Made by a program: the position numbers and the translations under genes. DNA of 25,929 bases from CBFGRU01 sp965651255 (GTDB lineage Bacteria > Planctomycetota > Phycisphaerae > Phycisphaerales > SM1A02). Below are positions 1 to 8,176 of the stretch, piece after piece; within the stretch, counting starts at the first letter, position 1, and each line of letters opens with the position of its first letter. The notes beneath the pieces were generated by a model. The model did not search any database. It was given only the letters and a program-made list of their open reading frames with translations, and was not told where the DNA came from. The stretch lies in assembly GCA_965651255.1 (NCBI GenBank), contig CBFGRU010000011.1, positions 1 through 25,929 of the forward strand. The letters are read 5' to 3'.

Positions 1-2
1 CG

Positions 3-797
3 GTCGATGGTTTTGATGTTCGAACGGCCGTTCGCGATGTGCGACGGCGGATCGGGTATCTGCCGGAATCCACACCGCTGTACGGCGAGATGCGCGTCAG
101 GGAGTATCTGGCGCTGCGCGCCCGACTGTTCGAGATTCCCCGTTCACAGCGCCGAGCCGCCATCGATCTGGCGATGCAACGCTGCTGGTTGACCGATGTT
201 CAGCGCAAACCGATTCGTCATCTGTCGAAGGGATTCCGCCAGCGCGTCGGGCTCGCAGCCGCACTCGTCCATGAGCCGCCGGTGCTGTTGTTGGATGAAC
301 CGACCTCCGGGCTGGACCCGACACAGATTCTCGAAGTACGAGGATTGATTCGAGAGCTGGCGGGCACCCATACGATTCTCCTTTCCACCCATATTCTGCC
401 TGAGGTAGAGGTCACCTGTGATCGCGTGATTCTCATCGCCGGCGGTCGAATCCGCGCTGAAGGAACACTTGATGACGTTCGCGCCGGTCATGCCTCCGAC
501 CCGGTTTTCATCGTCGAAGGTCGAGGCCGTTCGATCGAGGCGCAGTTGCGAGCCATCAATGGAGTGAAGCACATCGGCCGGGAACTCCTGGACGACGATT
601 GGCAGCGCTTCCGCATTTCGGCGACGAGCGGTCGCGACCTGCGGGAGCCCATCGCCCGGGCGCTGACCAGGGAAGACATCATGGTGCGAGAACTTCATCG
701 CGTCACACCGTCGCTTGAGGAGATATTCATTCGATTGACCAGCGATACTCCGATGACATCAAACGGAAACAGCCACGACACCGGGGAGGAAGCATGA
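3..797 (+). CDS. ABC transporter ATP-binding protein, GldA-like (5' partial)
   Basis: This is the ATPase subunit of an ABC exporter, acting on the cytoplasmic face and powering the permease encoded next. The reading frame is open from base 3 and reads VDGFDV..IGYLPE, typical of the stretch after Walker A, so the gene starts left of the window and Walker A is not visible. The ABC signature (LSKGFRQRVGLA), Walker B with the catalytic Glu (VLLLDEPTSGLDP) and the switch histidine (LSTHILPEVE) are all present. The C-terminal ~90 residues are the extra domain seen in GldA/DrrA-type ATPases. The first GTG in the window (base 39) lies inside the domain and is not the start. The stop overlaps the next ATG by four bases (ATGA), so the two are translationally coupled. 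Assignment to the GldA-like group rests on the following GldF-, GldG- and DUF4340-like genes; the substrate is unknown. Confidence 0.9.
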   Translation, partial: VDGFDVRTAVRDVRRRIGYLPESTPLYGEMRVREYLALRARLFEIPRSQRRAAIDLAMQRCWLTDVQRKPIRHLSKGFRQRVGLAAALVHEPPVLLLDEPTSGLDPTQILEVRGLIRELAGTHTILLSTHILPEVEVTCDRVILIAGGRIRAEGTLDDVRAGHASDPVFIVEGRGRSIEAQLRAINGVKHIGRELLDDDWQRFRISATSGRDLREPIARALTREDIMVRELHRVTPSLEEIFIRLTSDTPMTSNGNSHDTGEEA

Positions 798-1531
798 AAC
801 GTCTACTGGCCCTTTCCGGCCGAGAGTTCAATGCGTATCTCCTCACTCCGACCGGGTACATCGTGGCGGCGCTGTTTCTCTTTCTCTCGGGTATTGCATT
901 TATCAGCGGTTTCAACGCCGGACAGGTCGCGTCAATGCGATCGGTCTTTGGCGTAGGAATCTTCCTTCTGGTCGTGATTGGTCCGGCCATCAGCATGCGC
1001 ACGATGTCGGAAGAGTACCGGCTCGGTACGATCGAATCGCTCCTGACCGCGCCGGTGACGACGACAGATGTGATTATCGGCAAGTTTCTCGGTTCGATGG
1101 CGTTTCTCATCGCGATGCTTGTGCCGACGTTGACCTACGTCGTTCTGCTGGAATGGTTCGGACGTCCGGATTACGGCGAACTCGCCTGCGGATACCTGGG
1201 GCTGCTGCTGGCTGGTGGCGCGTTCATTGCGAGCGGCATCTTTGCTTCGACGCTCACCGGTAGTCAGGTCGTGGCGTTCCTGGTGTCACTGTTCTTCTGG
1301 TTGATACTCGTGACCTCCGCGAAGTTGCTGCCGGTGGCCCTCGAAAGCTGGTTGCCGGGTGTCTTCAGCGATCGCACGTATGCATTCTTCCTGTCCTGGG
1401 ATCCCGACTCTCGATTGAAGGATTTTGCAATCGGTCTGGTTGACACCGGGAATGTCGTGTACTTCCTGGCGTTTGTTGCGGCGTTTCTGGCCATCTCGAT
1501 TCTGACGCTGGAGGCGAGACGATGGCTGTAA
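794..1531 (+). CDS. ABC transporter permease, GldF-like (ABC-2 type)
   Basis: A 245-residue integral membrane permease that pairs with the preceding ATPase. About six hydrophobic segments are visible: residues ~15-37, 50-75, 95-120, 135-160, 165-190 and 215-240. The N-terminal pattern MKRLLALSGREFNAYL followed by TPTGY matches ABC-2/GldF permeases, whose start is a cytoplasmic amphipathic stretch. The SEEYRLGTIESLLTAPV segment after the second helix is the coupling motif usual in this family. The start is supported by a GGAGGA Shine-Dalgarno at 785-790 and the ATGA overlap with the ATPase. The next gene begins inside its last ten bases. In Bacteroidetes GldA/F/G serve gliding motility; in other phyla the transported substrate is not known, so no substrate is claimed here. 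Confidence 0.88.
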   Translation: MKRLLALSGREFNAYLLTPTGYIVAALFLFLSGIAFISGFNAGQVASMRSVFGVGIFLLVVIGPAISMRTMSEEYRLGTIESLLTAPVTTTDVIIGKFLGSMAFLIAMLVPTLTYVVLLEWFGRPDYGELACGYLGLLLAGGAFIASGIFASTLTGSQVVAFLVSLFFWLILVTSAKLLPVALESWLPGVFSDRTYAFFLSWDPDSRLKDFAIGLVDTGNVVYFLAFVAAFLAISILTLEARRWL

Positions 1532-3612
1532 GAGAAGGGCAGCCAACCGGTCGTCGCGCATTGGCGGTCTACGGCAACGTGGCAGTTTTCGCGGTGTGTG
1601 TGATGGTGACGGCGTTCTCGGTGACAACGCTGTTTCATCGCGATGCATGGCGAGCTCGAATCGATGCAACCAAGACACGCGCGTATTCGCTGAGTGAACA
1701 GACCCGACAGATGCTGTCATCGCTCGAAGGTTCGTGGCAGCTCGTCGTGATGATGGTTGAAGCCGAAGCCGACCGGACTGTTCGGCGACAAGTGGATGAA
1801 GTGCTCGATCGATTTGCGGCTGCAGCGCCGAACCTCTCCGTCGCCAGGATCGATCCAACAGACCCGACGGCCCTGGATGAGTTTGAAGGGGTGTTGGAAC
1901 GCCTGCGGCAGGCCTACGCACAAGAAATCGCAAACTACGACCGCGACCTTGCTCGCGCGCGGCAGGGATTCCTCGCGTGGCTGACTTTCGTGGAGAGTGA
2001 ATCCGCAGTCATTCGCGACTTCCACAGCCGGCTGCCCGCATCGCTTCCGATTCGCGAACAGATCGGGCGGATTCAACCATACTTCTCACTCATGGCGAGT
2101 GATGGAACGAAGATTCTGACCAGCGTTGATTCGGCGATGAGTGTTAGTGAGACTCAGCCGCTCCCGGACTACGAGACGGCGCGAAGTATCCTGGCTGCGG
2201 CGCTACTCGAATCGGCGCAGCGAATCGGCGAGTTGGCGCGAATCATGGCTGCGCTGCGCACGGTTCCCAGCGTCGATCGTGATCTGGCTATTCAAGCTGA
2301 CAATGCGCGCACACGCTATGAATCCATGGCCAGGCAACTCGCTCAGGCCGGCGATCCGTTGCGGCACTTGCCGCCGCTGGAAATCTCCCGCATCGGGCGA
2401 CAGATGCAACAGGGCGAGACGGCCATCGTCATCGGGCCGCCCGGAGCATCCGTGATTCCATCAGCCCAGTTGTTCCCGAAGATGAACATGCGATCATCGG
2501 GTTCGGGCAGTGTGAGCTTTGATCAGCGTTTCCGGGGCGAACAGGTGATCGCTTCAAGTGTGCGATCGCTCCTTGTTCCTCACCTGCCGAAGGTCGTGTT
2601 TGTTCACGCGATGGGCGCATCTCTCCTGCAGCGGAGCGATGATGGGATTGATCTGTTCGGCGTGAAATCTCTGCTTGAAGGCGCCCGTCTGGAAGTGGTG
2701 GAGTGGATTGTCGGCCGGGACGATCGGCCCATCGCGGAACCGGGGCAGCCGATCGTATGGGTGCTGGTTCCCAGTGTCCGGGCCAGTCCTGAGGTTTCGC
2801 CAGTTGAGACCATTCTGCTGAACACCATGGATCAGCTTCTCAGTGAAGGCGAACCGGTTTTGCTTTCGTTTTTTCCGAGCATCATGCACAGTGTTCGGCA
2901 ACCCGACCCATGGCAGCGACTTGTCCGGCCGTGGGGACTGGAGGTTGATACGAGTCGATCGATTTACGAATCCATTCTTGAGGCAGGTGGACAGCGCGTT
3001 CAGCGACGTCAACAGGGGCTGGACAGCTTTCGCGCGGATCATTCGATTGGGCGTGCTGTAAACGGGTTGCAGACGACGTTCGGGTTTGCAGTACCGGTTC
3101 GAGTTGCTGCGGATCAGGAGGTTAGTTCGATCAAGCACTTCGTGCTGGCGGAGGTCGGCCCATCGCCGTATCGATGGCTGGAGCCGAACTGGGCGAGCAG
3201 AACCGACGTTCCCCAGCCGGAGGCAGGCGATGAACGTCTTTTCAGTGAGCCCATCCCCATCGTGGTTGCGGCAGAGCGGCCTCATCCGCAACGCAGCAGC
3301 GGCGAGCAGCGGCTGATGGTCGTTGGGTCCGGTGACTGGATGCAGAGCCGATTGGCCGATGTGGCAACGACCATCGGCGGGAATCGAATGGCGCTGGTCT
3401 CGCCCGGCAATATTGAATTGTTGCAATCATCAATCTACTGGTTGGCGCAACTGGATGAACTCATTGCGCAGAGTCCGACCGGGCAGCAGGTCGCCCGGCT
3501 GGAAGGGGTTACACAGTCGCATCGCCTGAGGTGGGGAGTCATTCTCATACTGGTTCTTCCATTGGCGTCGCTTGTTGCAGGCGGAGCAGTGTTCCTGATT
3601 CGACGGATCTGA
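1522..3612 (+). CDS. GldG-like ABC auxiliary protein with helical insertion
   Basis: A 696-residue GldG-family auxiliary component, anchored in the inner membrane with its bulk in the periplasm. There is a transmembrane helix at ~residues 14-37 and another at ~673-693 next to the basic end FLIRRI. After the first helix comes RIDATKTRAYSLSEQT, the hallmark of GldG proteins (D-x-T, YSLS, T). The fold then continues as WQLVVMMVEAE...VARIDPTDP and resumes at GETAIVIGPPG and FRGEQVIASSVRSLL (~298-351), as in ABC_transp_aux domains. Between about residues 120 and 297 lies a long, mostly helical stretch rich in Ala, Arg and Leu, which I believe is an insertion relative to ordinary GldG. The start has GGAGG seven bases upstream and overlaps the permease gene by ten bases. 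GldG-like annotation is firm; the role is not known. Confidence 0.85.
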   Translation: MAVREGQPTGRRALAVYGNVAVFAVCVMVTAFSVTTLFHRDAWRARIDATKTRAYSLSEQTRQMLSSLEGSWQLVVMMVEAEADRTVRRQVDEVLDRFAAAAPNLSVARIDPTDPTALDEFEGVLERLRQAYAQEIANYDRDLARARQGFLAWLTFVESESAVIRDFHSRLPASLPIREQIGRIQPYFSLMASDGTKILTSVDSAMSVSETQPLPDYETARSILAAALLESAQRIGELARIMAALRTVPSVDRDLAIQADNARTRYESMARQLAQAGDPLRHLPPLEISRIGRQMQQGETAIVIGPPGASVIPSAQLFPKMNMRSSGSGSVSFDQRFRGEQVIASSVRSLLVPHLPKVVFVHAMGASLLQRSDDGIDLFGVKSLLEGARLEVVEWIVGRDDRPIAEPGQPIVWVLVPSVRASPEVSPVETILLNTMDQLLSEGEPVLLSFFPSIMHSVRQPDPWQRLVRPWGLEVDTSRSIYESILEAGGQRVQRRQQGLDSFRADHSIGRAVNGLQTTFGFAVPVRVAADQEVSSIKHFVLAEVGPSPYRWLEPNWASRTDVPQPEAGDERLFSEPIPIVVAAERPHPQRSSGEQRLMVVGSGDWMQSRLADVATTIGGNRMALVSPGNIELLQSSIYWLAQLDELIAQSPTGQQVARLEGVTQSHRLRWGVILILVLPLASLVAGGAVFLIRRI

Positions 3613-3617
3613 GAAGC

Positions 3618-4979
3618 ATGATGAGCGTTCGACCCACAGTGATTGCCATGGTTCTTGCGGTGCTGAGCAGCGTGGTGGCGATCGTGTTTTGGCAGATTGA
3701 TTCCGTTGATGGCAGGGACCGGACAGAATCGACATCGCTCCTGACGGCCGATGCGCTCCCCGCGGCGAATGTCGATCGCATTGTGCTTCTCCGTGGTGGT
3801 CAACCTGCGTTTGCCTTCGCCCTGAGAGAGAGTGGGTGGATGCAGGTTGAGCCATTTGAGCATCCCGTCGATGATTTCTCGATGAGCCAACTCATCCAGG
3901 CCGCCGTCAACCTGCGCGTGGCGAGGACGGTTGATCACGATGAACAAAGCGAAGCGGCTCTCGGATTCGATCCGCCCGGCGGTGTTGTACGGTTTCAATG
4001 GAACGGGGGAGAGATTGACCTGCGGCTCGGACGCAGCAGCATTGGTGGTCGCGCGTATCTCCAGGTCGGGGAGGGCGGTCCGATTCACATCGTGAACAAC
4101 GATCTGCACGATCGAGCCCTGAACATGGATCCGCGTGAATGGCGCCTGCGCCGCCTTTTCGCGCATGGCGGAGCCGAATCGACTCGAGTCGTATCAACAC
4201 AGTTCGGCTTTACGATTGTCCTTTCACGAGATCGGCGCACCTGGCGGATGGCCGACCCCTTCAGAACGCGGGTGGATGATGTGCGTCTCATCGAGTTCCT
4301 TGCGGAGATTGATCGCGCACAGCACAGCGGGTTTATCCTGGATCAGCCCACCGATATCGCAGCGTTCGGGTTGACGGATCCCGCAGCGGAACTGATCGTC
4401 GAAACACCGGTTGGAGAATCGATTCAACGCGAGCGGCTGATCGTCGGTGCGCCCATCGGAGCAAATCAGACAGCGCGCTACGCCATGGTTGAAGGGCGAC
4501 CCACTGTGATCACCATCAGTGGCGAAGTGTTGAGTCGATTGTTTCCGGACCCCGAGACGTTCATCGCTCTTTCGATCTCGGGGGTTCAGCCCGAGAACGT
4601 CAAGCGCATACGCATCAGCGGACCAGAGGGCGAGTTTCGTTTGGAGCGGAGCGTCGTCGACGCAACGGAGCAATGGATCTCGGTTGATCACGGTGATCAA
4701 GTTGTGCCGGAACGTCCGGTTCGCACGTTGATTGAGATGCTCACGCAGTTTCAAGCGACTGGCATTCTGGCCGAGGAGTATCAGCCCGAATTTGAAGTAG
4801 CGGTGATTACTCTCTTCGGGTACGACGGAGCGCCGCTTGATGCCGTACGGATTTCGCGCCCGGTGCAGGGTGGCGACTGGTTCTTTGACAATGGTGATGG
4901 ACTGCAGAGACTTCTGCCGCCGAGTGTTGATCTGCCGATACGTGCATCACATTACGGCCTGACGTCTCCAGTGCGATAG
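3618..4979 (+). CDS. DUF4340-type membrane-anchored protein
   Basis: A 453-residue protein that closes the GldA/F/G-like operon. One N-terminal transmembrane helix (residues ~8-26) is followed by a large extracytoplasmic region of repeated beta-rich modules: LLRGGQPAFAFAL, then FQWNGGEIDLRLGRSS, IVVLSRD-type strands and a similar module near the C-terminus. This layout and its position directly after gldG match DUF4340 proteins, which commonly follow GldG homologues. I chose the ATG at 3618, five bases after the gldG stop. The frame is open further upstream but that part lies inside gldG and lacks a membrane signal, and a second ATG follows at once (3621). The 3' end overlaps the convergent ribD by 28 bases. 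The molecular function is unknown; presumably it is a periplasmic partner of the transporter. Confidence 0.8.
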   Translation: MMSVRPTVIAMVLAVLSSVVAIVFWQIDSVDGRDRTESTSLLTADALPAANVDRIVLLRGGQPAFAFALRESGWMQVEPFEHPVDDFSMSQLIQAAVNLRVARTVDHDEQSEAALGFDPPGGVVRFQWNGGEIDLRLGRSSIGGRAYLQVGEGGPIHIVNNDLHDRALNMDPREWRLRRLFAHGGAESTRVVSTQFGFTIVLSRDRRTWRMADPFRTRVDDVRLIEFLAEIDRAQHSGFILDQPTDIAAFGLTDPAAELIVETPVGESIQRERLIVGAPIGANQTARYAMVEGRPTVITISGEVLSRLFPDPETFIALSISGVQPENVKRIRISGPEGEFRLERSVVDATEQWISVDHGDQVVPERPVRTLIEMLTQFQATGILAEEYQPEFEVAVITLFGYDGAPLDAVRISRPVQGGDWFFDNGDGLQRLLPPSVDLPIRASHYGLTSPVR

Positions 4980-6082
4980 CGCAGCAGGATGTCATCGCCG
5001 CGTCGGTACGAACCGATCAATTCAAATCGGATTCCATCTGCCACGGCCTCGACCCTGTGGCCGCGGATGCATGGCTGTGCATTCTCATCGCCAAAGACCA
5101 TCGGCGCGATGAATACCATCGCCTCGTTGATCAATCCGCGTGTGAACAATTCACCAAGTAATCCACCGCCGCTTTCGACCAGCACATTGGTAACGTCGTA
5201 CCTGGCGGAGAGTTGGCGCAACCCCTCAGTCAGGTCCAGGCGGTCTTGTTGCTCCGCAACCGCGATCACATCAACGTTGTGTCGATGAAACTCCTGTTGC
5301 TTCAAGGATGAGTCATTCAGGACGGATTGTGAAGTGATTATCGTCGTCGGCACTTCATGGGCGGTTTGTATGATCCGCGCGTTGAGCGGGGTAGCCAGAT
5401 GGTGATCGACGACGACGCGACGGGCGATGCGCCGGCATCGGACATTGCGCGCGGTCAACAGTGGGTCATCCGCCAGGATCGTGCCAATACCGGTCAGTAT
5501 CGCATCCACGCGACCGCGAATGCGATGAACAAAACGCCGACTTCGCTCATTCGAGATCCATTGACTCGCGCCGCTTCGCGTTGCGATTCGTCCATCAATC
5601 GTCTGTGCCCACTTGGCGAGCAGCCACGGTAAACCGGTCGTCTCACGGTAGATGAACGGGTCACTTGCCCGCACGGCCGGTCGGCACGATTCATCAAGCT
5701 CCGCGTCGATTCCCGCGGCACGAAGACGTTCTGCACCACCCTGCGCATCATGATGCGGGTCACGTCTGGCGTAGACCACACGTTTGATTCCCGCTTGGAT
5801 GAGCGCGTCGGTACATGGGGGAGTGCGACCATGATGGTTACACGGTTCAAGGGTTACAAACGCGGTCCCACCACGGGCGGAGGAGCCGGCGTGCTGTAAC
5901 GCCATGACCTCCGCGTGGGGACCGCCGTATCGTCGGTGATACCCTTCGCCGACGATGCGGCCATCGGCTGAGACAATGACGCAGCCGACACATGGATTGG
6001 GCGCAACACCACCGAAGCCCCGAGCCGAAAGGCGTGCTGCGATCGCGAGAAAGCAAGAATGATCGGGTGAGCTGTGGATCAT
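4952..6082 (-). CDS. ribD: Bifunctional riboflavin biosynthesis deaminase/reductase RibD
   Basis: A cytosolic enzyme for two successive steps of riboflavin synthesis: deamination of diaminohydroxyphosphoribosylaminopyrimidine, then NADPH-dependent reduction of the ribosyl group. The N-terminal cytidine-deaminase-like domain has the zinc ligands His56, Cys81 and Cys90 and the catalytic Glu58 (GGPHAEV; LEPCNHHGRTPPC). The C-terminal reductase domain (~residues 150-370) carries LAKWAQTIDGRIA, SQWIS, the DDPLLTAR substrate loop and VESGGGLLGELF. At 376 residues it is the usual full length. It lies 26 bases after the aldo/keto reductase and may be the last gene of that minus-strand unit. No other rib gene is in the window. 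The start ATG has no clear Shine-Dalgarno but fits the family's N-terminus. Confidence 0.95.
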   Translation of the reverse strand: MIHSSPDHSCFLAIAARLSARGFGGVAPNPCVGCVIVSADGRIVGEGYHRRYGGPHAEVMALQHAGSSARGGTAFVTLEPCNHHGRTPPCTDALIQAGIKRVVYARRDPHHDAQGGAERLRAAGIDAELDESCRPAVRASDPFIYRETTGLPWLLAKWAQTIDGRIATRSGASQWISNERSRRFVHRIRGRVDAILTGIGTILADDPLLTARNVRCRRIARRVVVDHHLATPLNARIIQTAHEVPTTIITSQSVLNDSSLKQQEFHRHNVDVIAVAEQQDRLDLTEGLRQLSARYDVTNVLVESGGGLLGELFTRGLINEAMVFIAPMVFGDENAQPCIRGHRVEAVADGIRFELIGSYRRGDDILLRYRTGDVRP

Positions 6083-6108
6083 GGTGCAAAGTCAGTGCAT
6101 CGACAGAC

Positions 6109-6879
6109 TCAAGCATTACTCGGAGTGGACGGTGCCAGAAGGACGTTGTCCCGCAGATGTTGAAGGTTTGAGCCACCGATGACGAGACTCGACACACCTT
6201 GATTGGCAAGCACGAAGGGAATGGCCTCCTGTGGCGGCAACTGTCCGCTTGCGAGCCCCTTCTTGACGAGAATGCCAACTCCGCGGGCGGCTGCTTGTTC
6301 AATCACATCGGAATGGTCAGTGCGCATCGCGCTGTACTCCACCATCAATACATCAGCCCAGTCAAGCGCCATGATGGCACCGGCAACGCACTTGCCGGAA
6401 AAACCAATGAACCGTGCAAGCCCCTCGTCGCGAACGGCGTGCAGCGTGTCGACCACGGATGTGTCCTGCAACACGCTCACGTCATTGCCATCGGAATGAA
6501 CAAGCAGGATGTCAATCGTTTCGGTGCGCAATCGACGAAGACTGTGCTCCAGCGACCGTCGGACGGCGGCCGCTGTAAAGTCGTAAGTTGATCGCCCATG
6601 CTCGAAGGTCTCACCAACCTTGGTCGAAAGAATGAAATCCTTGCGTCTTGAGGCAAGGAATCGCCCGATGCGTTCCTCGCTGCACCCGTATGCCGGGGCG
6701 GTGTCGATGAGGTTGATTCCCATATCAAGCACGGCATGAAGAAGATTGGCGGCATCTTCATCGCTCGGAAGGTCGTATGCAGTCGGATACTTGACCCCCT
6801 CATTGCGCCCGATCTTGAACGCACCGAAACTGATCGGTGACACTGCCAGTCCGGTTCGACCTAGTGGGCGGTAGTCCAT
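6109..6879 (-). CDS. Aldo/keto reductase
   Basis: A 256-residue NAD(P)H-dependent oxidoreductase of the aldo/keto reductase superfamily with a (beta/alpha)8 barrel, cytosolic. The full catalytic tetrad is visible: Asp59 and Tyr64 (NLIDTAPAYG), Lys87 (ILSTKVG) and His128 (ILLVHSDG). The start MDYRPLGRTGL is the usual opening of the YghZ/general-stress-protein branch. An ATG ten codons upstream is less likely because it adds a non-family stretch deeper inside the preceding gene. The chosen start lies 19 bases inside the end of the FAD oxidoreductase gene, and the purine-rich end of that gene (GGAAGAAGAAG) can act as its ribosome binding site. It is on the short side for the family and ends soon after the VIGGSNLQHLRDN cofactor-binding segment. 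The substrate cannot be told. Confidence 0.9.
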   Translation of the reverse strand: MDYRPLGRTGLAVSPISFGAFKIGRNEGVKYPTAYDLPSDEDAANLLHAVLDMGINLIDTAPAYGCSEERIGRFLASRRKDFILSTKVGETFEHGRSTYDFTAAAVRRSLEHSLRRLRTETIDILLVHSDGNDVSVLQDTSVVDTLHAVRDEGLARFIGFSGKCVAGAIMALDWADVLMVEYSAMRTDHSDVIEQAAARGVGILVKKGLASGQLPPQEAIPFVLANQGVSSLVIGGSNLQHLRDNVLLAPSTPSNA

Positions 6880-8060
6880 GATCGATCTTCTTCTTCCCAC
6901 GGAAGGCAAGCAACCTCCGGTGTGCGAAATCCTTCGAGCTCAACCGAAGCGGAACCAACTTCACCCTTGGGAATCAAGTCGAGGATTCGTTCCGCAAGCC
7001 GTGGGGCAAGCGCGAGTTTCGTTGGCCAGGCGGTGATCGTCCCCTTTTCCTCAATGATCTGAACATCATCCGGTCGGCGAAAGCCGGGCATGATCGACTC
7101 GGCTCGATCGACGCGATATGTCGACCAGCGGACATCGTCGAACGAACAGCCGGGCAGAACCTGTCGCAATTCCCGGGCGACGTGGGCAATGAGGTCATCC
7201 GTTTCCAATCCGACACCATCCTCCGAGACTTGTCCCCCAACTTGCCACACGACTTCTCCGCCCGGTAGCGAGTCGCTGGTAATCGTCACTCGCGTCTTCG
7301 CGCCGTCGACGCAATGTCCATTCAAGACAGGGAGCGAACCCCGCAGCAACGTCATATGAAGCGGGCGCCGTTGCATCCGCGGCCCCGCCAGGCGAAATGC
7401 CTCGCGCAAACCAGAGTTCCCCTGACCGGCGGCGAAGACCACGCGGCCGGCACGTAACTGGAGCGTCGTTTGGTCATGGCTTGTCAGTGTTACCTGCCAG
7501 CGGTCATTGACTCGCTGAGCGCTTGCCACGCTTGAATAAAGTGCGATTCGATCTGGCTGACGTTCGTGCAGTGTCTCGATGAATGATCTTGGGTCAATCA
7601 CCGGTTCTCGGATCGAGGCCACGATGCCTGGTGCATCCCGCAGAACCGCAGGTCGGTGTTCCCTGGACACTTCTTCGGGTGCGGTTGAAAGTCCCGCCCG
7701 CGCGCCGATCATGGCCACCCGAGAGGTCAATGAGTCGGTTCGCCAGAGGTAACATGAAGCCGCGCGCATCCGCACCTGCAGGAGGTTCGGCTCACGGTCT
7801 CCATTCAGGCATGCCTGCCAGTACGAAGGCATGGTTCTGATCGCCTTGGCGGAAGGATTCAGCAACCCGTTCAAAGTGTACTTCAGACCCCCATGAATGA
7901 TTCCCTGGCTGGCGATCGTCTGCCCGGTACCCAGCGGATTGCAATCAAAGAGCAGTACTCCGATGCCGGCGCGCCGCGCTTCATCCAGCAGCCAAAGGCC
8001 CGCAGCGCCGCCGCCGAAGATGAGCAGATCAACATCTTGAACCGATGAAGAGGCAGACAT
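6861..8060 (-). CDS. FAD-dependent oxidoreductase (DAO / glycerol-3-phosphate dehydrogenase-like fold)
   Basis: A 399-residue flavoprotein. The N-terminal dinucleotide-binding motif DLLIFGGGAAGLWLLDEA (GxGxxG form) is followed by the acidic strand end LLFDCN, and then GQTIASQGIIHGGLKY, typical of the FAD-contacting region of DAO-superfamily enzymes such as GlpA/GlpD and L-2-hydroxyglutarate oxidase. VIDPRSFIETL and VVFAAGQGNSGL (the second nucleotide-contact strand) follow in the expected order. There is no signal peptide or membrane helix, so it is probably cytosolic. I use the ATG at 8060; a TTG seven codons upstream is possible. It is the first gene of a minus-strand unit with the overlapping aldo/keto reductase and ribD, and is divergent from the isocitrate dehydrogenase gene. 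The substrate is not identifiable; the coupling to a reductase suggests a shared metabolite. Confidence 0.82.
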   Translation of the reverse strand: MSASSSVQDVDLLIFGGGAAGLWLLDEARRAGIGVLLFDCNPLGTGQTIASQGIIHGGLKYTLNGLLNPSAKAIRTMPSYWQACLNGDREPNLLQVRMRAASCYLWRTDSLTSRVAMIGARAGLSTAPEEVSREHRPAVLRDAPGIVASIREPVIDPRSFIETLHERQPDRIALYSSVASAQRVNDRWQVTLTSHDQTTLQLRAGRVVFAAGQGNSGLREAFRLAGPRMQRRPLHMTLLRGSLPVLNGHCVDGAKTRVTITSDSLPGGEVVWQVGGQVSEDGVGLETDDLIAHVARELRQVLPGCSFDDVRWSTYRVDRAESIMPGFRRPDDVQIIEEKGTITAWPTKLALAPRLAERILDLIPKGEVGSASVELEGFRTPEVACLPWEEEDRSWTTAH

Positions 8061-8176
8061 CGGCAGATCGTGGCTCAGCAACGAGAGAGGGTCAAGTTGA
8101 AAGTGAGAAGCATCCTGAAGTTGCGACTATCCTTTGCCTCACCCGACGACCCCTCAGAGAGAGAAAGCGGATCGCG

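Noticed and set aside
8045..8176. A longer N-terminus for the isocitrate dehydrogenase
   Set aside because: The 44 extra residues have no family match and overlap the divergent oxidoreductase gene; the ATG at 8177 begins exactly where the family fold begins.
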